Assembly: GCA_036346395.1 (NCBI GenBank)
Contig: CM070615.1
Coordinates: 10,607,534 to 10,671,533, forward strand
DNA: 64,000 nucleotides
From: Hsuehochloa calcarea
Lineage: Eukaryota; Streptophyta; Magnoliopsida; Poales; Poaceae
Direction: 5' to 3'
This document shows positions 58,030-64,000 of this stretch, piece by piece. A program made the position numbers and the translations under genes. Positions within the stretch are counted from its first letter, which is position 1, and the number at the start of each line of letters is the position of its first letter. Under the pieces are notes generated by a model, which was not told where the DNA came from, did no database searches, and saw only the letters and a program-made list of their open reading frames with translations.

Positions 58030-60290
58030 TATAAAAGCAACGAAAACCAACTCTGTCTTTTCGGCCATCACGCCCCCGCCGCACCACCGCGATCACCAAC
58101 TGTTACCGGAGCCAAGGAAGCTTCTCCCCAAGCCGATTTGACTTTGGTCCACCGAAGTCCAGATTTCGCCTTCTCCTCCGCCTCCGACCGCAACTGTCCT
58201 CACCACCATTCTCTGCCCTCCATCCCCCTCTGACCTCATTCTTGGTCCCGGTGAGCTCACCATGTTGTGCTCTTGCTTGTGCTCCTTTTCCCTAACTCGG
58301 AGCGTCGCCGGAACCCCTTGGTCGCCGTCGACCAGTGCACCACCGCCGCCTCTAGTTCCACCGCCGCCACACCGAGCGTCTTCCACCACCGTCACTGCCA
58401 CCCTGGGAGAAGCTAGCGACGAAGGTTCCGTTTTGGGCATCACCGAGGCTGCGAGCGCCCGTGGCCTTCCCTGTTGTCCGAATCCCAAACAGGAGCTGTA
58501 GCAACCTCATTAATTAAGTGAATCTTTGTCATTAGGGTTGTTTAGTGACTAGCTTTAATTAAGCTATTGTTTAATGCTACACTGAGTCAATGCCACGTGG
58601 GCCCCGTTGATTAGTTAATGAGGTCCATTGAAAGCCAATTCTCTACAACCCAATGACAAGGGGGCCCAGTTCATTTTTTCTTCTGCGCAGTGCTCCACCA
58701 CGGTGCACCCATGGCACTGTGCCCGCGGACTTGGTCCATGTGATGTGGTTGTGAGCCGCACCACTGCGCAGTGGGTCCCGCATGTTAGAGAGTTTCTGTC
58801 TCCCTTCTTTTTTTCTCGGTTTAGTTCAAACTCAAACTTTGGAGGTTCCGTTCTACCTCGTTTTAACTCCGATTTAAATGAAATTTGTTTCTAAAAAATT
58901 GTAAATTCAAGATCTTGCTATTGGCAGTGTTCTTGTTTATTTTGGAGTTCATTTGCTATTTCTTGTGTATTTATTCCAAAACCCTAGAGCTCGCCCGAAG
59001 CGCGTCGTGCTCCCCATGATGCTAGTGCCTGGCCCACCCTTCCTCGTTAGCTCGCACCTACCCGTAGAGCGTGCCCATGCCGCCCTGTCATGTCCCATCT
59101 CTGCCCGTGCCCACGTGGCGCCAGAGCGCGCCCATCCCGCGCGCCCGCCGCTTCTACCATTGCCCATGCCACCTCGGGACCGTGCGCCACCTCCAAGCAC
59201 CTCCCAGTGGCTCTTTCCCTCCCCCTCGGCTATAAGGAGCTCTGGCCTCATCCTTGCCCACCCCTCCTCGCTTTCCCCTCACCTAGAGTACCAAAAACCC
59301 AAGCTTTGTCTTTTCGGCCGCCACGCCCCCGCTGCCATCTAGCCGCTCCGGCGAAGCCCCTTTCGTGCCACCACCGTCACCAAGTGTTACCAGTGCCAAG
59401 GAAGCTTCTCCCCAAGCCGATTTGACTTTGTTCCATCGAAGCCGTCAGATTTCGCCTTCTCCTCAGCCTCCGGCCGCAACCGTCCTCGATGCTGTTCTCC
59501 GCCCTCCATCCACCTTCAACCTCATTCTTGGTCCCGGTGAGCTCAACATGTTGTGCTCTTGCTTGTGTTCCTTTTCCCCAGCTCGGAGCGCCACCAGAAC
59601 CCCTTGGTCACCGTCGATCAGTGCGCCGCCGCCGCCTCTAGTTCCCCCACCGCCACACCAGGCCTCCTCTGCCAACATTGCCGCCACACTAGGACCAGCT
59701 AGCGACGGCGGTTCCATTTTGGGCATCGCGGACCACCGCCGAGCCCTCCTCCGTCGATGATGAGCCGAGGCCGGGAGCGCCCGTGGCCTTCCCTGTTGTT
59801 CGAATCCCATACAGCAGCTGTAGCAACCTCATTAATTAAGTGAATCTTTGTCATTGGGGTTGTGTAGTGACTAGCTTTAATTAAGCTATTGTTTGATGCT
59901 GCACTGAGTCAATGCCATGTGGGCCCCGTTAATTAGTTAATGAGATCCATTAAAAGTCAATTCTCTACAACCCAATGACAAGGGGTCCAGTTCATTTTTT
60001 CTTCTGCGAAGTGCTTCACCACGGTTTACCCATGGCACCGTGCCCGCGGACTCGGTCCATGCGCTGTGGCTGTGAGCTGCACCATTGCGCAGTGGGTCCT
60101 GCACGTTAGAGAGTTTTTGTCTCCCTTGTTTTTTTCTTGATTTAATTCAAACTCAAACTTGGGAGGTTTCGTTCTACCTCGTTTTAAGTCTGATTTAAAT
60201 GAAATTTGTTTCTAAAAATTTGTAAATTCAATATCTTGCTATTGTCAATGTTCTTGTTTATTTTGGAGTTCATTTGCTATTTCTTGTGTA
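58030..60290. repeat. 1.32-kb tandem duplication
   Basis: The segment 58030-58975 is repeated at about 59310-60290 with a period of 1322 bases. Shared landmarks are ccaaggaagcttctccccaag (58112 and 59396), atgttgtgctcttgcttgtg (58262 and 59548) and tgtagcaacctcattaatt (58497 and 59819). A unique GC-rich piece with a ctataag site (about 59230) lies between the copies. Confidence 0.9.
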
Positions 60291-62197
60291 TTTATTTATT
60301 TTGTTTGCTTATTTGTTCTTTTTCCGCCACGTTCGTCCGAGTAGAGTTCGAAGAAGCGGGAAATCTCCAATTTGATTAAGCACAATACTACCAAGACCCT
60401 CTTGCCTTTAATCCAGGCGACTCAATACTTTGATCATATTGAACCTACATTTTATGCAAATTATATTCTTTTAAATTAGAAAATTGTATACTAAGTTCTT
60501 TATGCAAATGTATGTTAAATATTTAAGGTAGTTAAATGCTAACTTGGTGCTTTAAGTATTATTATGCTATCCCTTGACAATTGAACTATTTAATCCTTAT
60601 CACCCTAGTAATTATGTGGTAATTATACTAGCTATAGGTTGTACTTAAGAGACATGCTAGTCTTGCTTAAATACTGGGGTATTTACTTACCCCGACCATC
60701 ATCTTTAAACTCGTGAATTGGTTCTGGCCAGTTATTGGGGCAAATGACTGAAATATTGGAGATAATTTGATTTATACTTCTCAAAACCCTAATAACGACT
60801 GTTACAACATCTGAGTGGATGGTATGATGGATGGTGTGTTGATGGTTGCTAATGCAGCCTAAGGAATGTTGGTATATGGTTGGTATGTGGAATGAACCAC
60901 CCAGATAATCCTAAGGACTTAATCTTGTCATGACCTCCCATTGTAAAACAAGTACAACTACAAGTCTGTAAAGTACAACATAGCTTAATAATTTGTATCA
61001 ATCAGTACGGGGTGCATTAGGTAGATGACCCACAACGCCGTAAGCCTTCGTGACTATGGGTTGGGGTGTACAACTTACGGGTTTGTGTGAGCGTAGGCCG
61101 TATGGCGTAAGAGTGAGTCTGGGTAAAGGTTGACGCAGGTGCAGGTGCGTAGTCCCTCTTAGGTGAAGCCTTAGCGGATGTAACAAATACTAAGGGATGC
61201 ATTGTAAAGGCCTTGTGATGATCTCTCCTTGATTCACATGTCCAAGGAAATATGTGTACATATTAAGACGATTATCTCTTATAGGTAAAGTGTGTAATCT
61301 CTGCAGAGTATAAACTATTCGAACCGCCGTGCCTACGGTCACGGGCGGACATGAGAATTTACTAGAGTTAGTTCTATTTATAAAACTTCGTGGGGGATGA
61401 ATAATGTGTCGGGCTCACCTAGCTTGTAATTTGTATTTTTCCTGGGTCGTCGTACCCAGTGATGTTAATAAGTGGAGGTGACTCCAATAAAAAATAAGCA
61501 TAAGGTGGGTGTAACCTTCGCTGTTATAAATATTGCACAATATCTCTTTAATAAAATGAGATTTGGTTAAATTACTTAGTCATAAGAATTTCTAAATATT
61601 GTAATTGAAAATGTTACTTTTAGCAAATAAAAGAACCCGTGCTATCCTTGTTAAAGTTTTGTATGTATATTATTGCATTCTGTATGTTGGCTCACGAGCA
61701 CAGTTGTTTGCGCTCATCCTCGCTCCCCCAATTCTTAGAAGCAGGAAATCAAGGATACTACGCCTACTACGAGGACCCAGAAGTTGACGGATAAGGCAAT
61801 GATGAAGAGTAGTTAGTTCTATTTGTCTAGGTCTCGCCTCAGTCTAGCCGACTATGTCGGTACTTGCGTATATCCAATATTATCGAAGTCTTTGGGTAAT
61901 ATCGGAAGTACATAGTATACCCTAGTCGTTTGTCTGTGGAGAGATATGTCCTCACCTTTTTTACTTCCGTTGTCGCTTCCACTTTTATGTAATTTAATCA
62001 TTTGGTATGTTCGCTCTATTGTAAAACTCGAATTCGATGTGATATATGTGACTCGATGTTTATAATATATAATGTTTTGTTCGGTTTACGCCTCGTATGA
62101 AATGATTCAAGAATGTATTCAGGTGCACTATCTAACGATGTAGAGAATAGTGCAAAGGATTCATAAAGGATTCTGAATTCAAAATCCGGGTCCGACA
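58030..62197 (+). mobile_element. Gypsy-type LTR region with internal tandem duplication
   Basis: Ends CCGGGTCCGACA at 62197, the same style as the gypsy 3 LTR end, and contains the shared blocks ctctccttgattcaca (61211) and gagtataaactattcgaa (61305). TGTAGCAACC occurs at 58497 and 59819 and may mark an LTR start. No primer binding site or coding region follows, so it is likely a solo or deleted LTR; its left end is not resolved. Frames such as 58093-58488 and 59463-59810 are paired copies of the same GC-rich segment and not genes. Confidence 0.6.
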
Positions 62198-63473
62198 AGA
62201 TCACAACATGATTACACCCTGTGTTTATGCACACAATAATAAAAAAAAACCACATGTACATAGACCTAGAGACTCGGGAACAGCTTGTTTGGCACAAAGA
62301 TGGTGTGGCATGTATATATGCATGCCTCTAGATATGAAATTTTTATTATTTGTGTTCGATATATTTACAATTTGCGATGATATGATTTTTTTTTACAATT
62401 TATGTTATTCAAAACAAGAGCCGTGCTATGTGACATGTTTTCTAGTGTTTTTCAGGTTGGACATGCATGCAGGATTGAAGTCAGGTTTTCTGCTGCGTAT
62501 TTAGATGATAAATTGTTTTTTAGTCACCCCCTCCGGACTCTGGACGCGCCATATTGATCCAAAGATGGGCAGCTGTATTTGAGTTCCTCTGCACAAAACA
62601 AAACTTGAAATCTAGCAAAATTTGGTGAAATATCTGAATGATGGCTACCTGTTGAACGTCCCGGTCAATTCCTCGCAAGCTACATTCCTGTCAATTTATT
62701 GTTTTTTAGTAGATGTAGTATGTATCATCCATAATTAATGATTATCGGGTCTCAAAAAATTAAAAAAACTAGGAAAATTTAACTTTTCCCTTTCTTCGAA
62801 CAATCCGTGGGACAGTGATACTACTGAGGTCAAAAACTTGCTGCATTTTGCCTCCTGATGTGTCCCTAGCTCTCGGGCATGCCTTGAAACTTTGCTAATT
62901 AAATATTCCAGGATATATATTTCTGCCTTTGCAAAGCATGGAAAAAAATTGCACCTTCAATTTTCTAAGTAGCCCAAATAGCAAGGAACTGGCCAACTAT
63001 TCCAGCTTTAAATATGCGCATGTACGACGTAGAGTTGACATTGGTCAGGGCTTGATCCATAGTTTAGATCCTCCTAATTTCATCTCTTTTTTTTTCTGCG
63101 AATCATTTGACACTCAACCCTGTTGATTTATCAGAAAAGTGTTGATCTCAGTACCGATGTGTGTCATAATACCTGAAACCTTAAGCTACAATAATGGAAG
63201 TGGGTAAACCACAATTACCAAACAAACAATCAACATTCAACACTACAGAGGTCTTTCTTCTACGTACAAATTAAAGACGTCATAAACACTGTTAACCACA
63301 ACAATTAATCCGAACCAAAAAAAAATGAAGAAAAAAATTGACCAAATTAAGCATCCATAAATTACCAAGCCCAGACAATTTCGATCGTGTGTGCACTCCA
63401 CATTGCCACATTAGTTCCCATGTTAAAAGTTAATTATCTACAACGACTCGTACCGCCGGCCGGAGGATCATCC
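62198..63473. other. Spacer, no gene seen
   Basis: AT-rich intergenic sequence next to the 3' side of the calmodulin-like gene. No domain-bearing frame or terminal repeat recognised. It should contain the 3'UTR of that gene. Confidence 0.65.
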
Positions 63474-63971
63474 TCATCCGCCGAGCGAAGCAAACCCACC
63501 GCCACGCATCATCTGCTTGAACTCTTTGAAGTCGACGCGGCCGTCACCATCGGCGTCGACCTTGCTGATCATCTGGCGGCAGTCCTCGGCGGTGCGTCCC
63601 TGCTTGAGGCCGAGGCTGGCCAGCACGGACCGCAGCTCCTCGACGGTAATGTAGCCGTCGCCGTTCTGGTCGAAGACGTTGAAGGCCTCGCGCATGTCCT
63701 CGTCCTCGTCGCCCTTGTCGCCGCCGTCAGCGCCCTGGCCCTCGCCGAGGATGGAGCGGTAGAGCAGGCCGAACTCCTCGACGTCGACGCAGCCGTCACC
63801 GTTGGCGTCAATCTTGTCCATTGTGGCGTCGAGCTCGTCGTCGGGGATGTAGATGCCGAGGTTCTTTAACGATTCTCCCAGCTCCTTCTTGGTGATCCGG
63901 CCGTCGCCGTTCTTGTCGAACATCTGGAACACCTTCCTCAGCTCCGACTCGTCCATGCTGCTGCTGCTCAT
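63474..63971 (-). CDS. Calmodulin-like protein with four EF-hands
   Basis: A single-exon frame of 165 residues with four canonical Ca2+-binding EF-hand loops: [12 protein letters not shown] (19-30), [12 protein letters not shown] (55-66), [12 protein letters not shown] (101-112) and [12 protein letters not shown] (139-150). All have Asp at position 1, Gly at 6 and Glu at 12, so all four should bind calcium. The linker between the lobes (76-92) is long and rich in Gly, Asp and Glu, unlike true calmodulin. There is no signal peptide or C-terminal prenylation motif. Plant CMLs act as calcium sensors that bind and regulate target proteins; the target is unknown. High GC with strong third-position GC is typical of intronless grass genes. 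The promoter lies beyond the window end. The long + strand frame at 63387-63869 is its antisense shadow. Confidence 0.93.
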   Translation of the reverse strand: MSSSSMDESELRKVFQMFDKNGDGRITKKELGESLKNLGIYIPDDELDATMDKIDANGDGCVDVEEFGLLYRSILGEGQGADGGDKGDEDEDMREAFNVFDQNGDGYITVEELRSVLASLGLKQGRTAEDCRQMISKVDADGDGRVDFKEFKQMMRGGGFASLGG

Positions 63972-64000
63972 GCTGTCACCTCACTCTACTCTTTATTCGC

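Noticed and set aside
58093..58488. 131-codon minus-strand frame and its + strand partners at 58262 and 59090-59760
   Set aside because: The frames recur in both copies of a tandem LTR duplication and differ in length between copies, with no domain.
63387..63869. 160-codon + strand frame
   Set aside because: It lies antisense to the four-EF-hand gene and its pattern mirrors the codon bias of that gene.

Overview
This is nuclear DNA from a grass, most likely rice or a close Oryza relative. The evidence is a monocot chimeric jacalin gene (dirigent plus jacalin, a fusion known only from Poaceae), plant splice sites, and layered Ty3/gypsy and Ty1/copia retrotransposons. Only two genes look intact: a four-exon dirigent-jacalin lectin gene (12172-13664, + strand) and a single-exon calmodulin-like gene (63474-63971, - strand) at the right edge. 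Almost everything else is transposable element, most of it broken.

Left part (188-9636): a structurally complete but multiply stopped Ty3/gypsy element with a chromodomain-like C-terminus and about 2.2-kb LTRs. Just right of it is an orphan exon of alpha-L-arabinofuranosidase (9905-10022). The lectin gene follows, with a TATA box, two G-boxes and a tandem duplication upstream, and a duplicated stop-codon/3'UTR unit. From 13.9 to 19.1 kb there are AT-rich spacers, an LTR-like fragment, a possible RNase H fragment, a CACTA-like end, and a truncated minus-strand LTR related to the first gypsy family.

Middle part (19153-49632): one gypsy 5' LTR (called gypsy 3 here) split by three separate insertions: a copia solo LTR (20146-23049), a minus-strand gypsy solo LTR (23312-25685, perfect CTTAC target duplication) and a whole gypsy element (gypsy 2, 26476-49414, perfect AGTTC target duplication). 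Gypsy 2 has about 4.2-kb LTRs and no gag. Its 3' LTR is itself interrupted by a minus-strand copia element (37531-47608). The copia right end is truncated and is followed by a repeat of about 334 bp of gypsy LTR, so that junction is abnormal. Gypsy 3 resumes at 49633 with PBS, gag and protease, then stops in a 5'-truncated hAT transposase relic (51984-53728).

Right part: a degraded LINE (53926-56010) carrying a 280-bp TRIM element with a perfect ACTAC target duplication; a long TA microsatellite; a gypsy-type LTR region with a 1.32-kb internal tandem duplication (about 58030-62197); spacer; and the calmodulin-like gene. The two genes show no operon-like or functional link. I did not find a convincing new biological system. 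The most unusual items are the nested structure, the copia/gypsy chimeric junction, the palindrome arrays in copia LTRs, and the orphan exon. All similarity statements come from reading motifs by eye; no alignment or database search was run.
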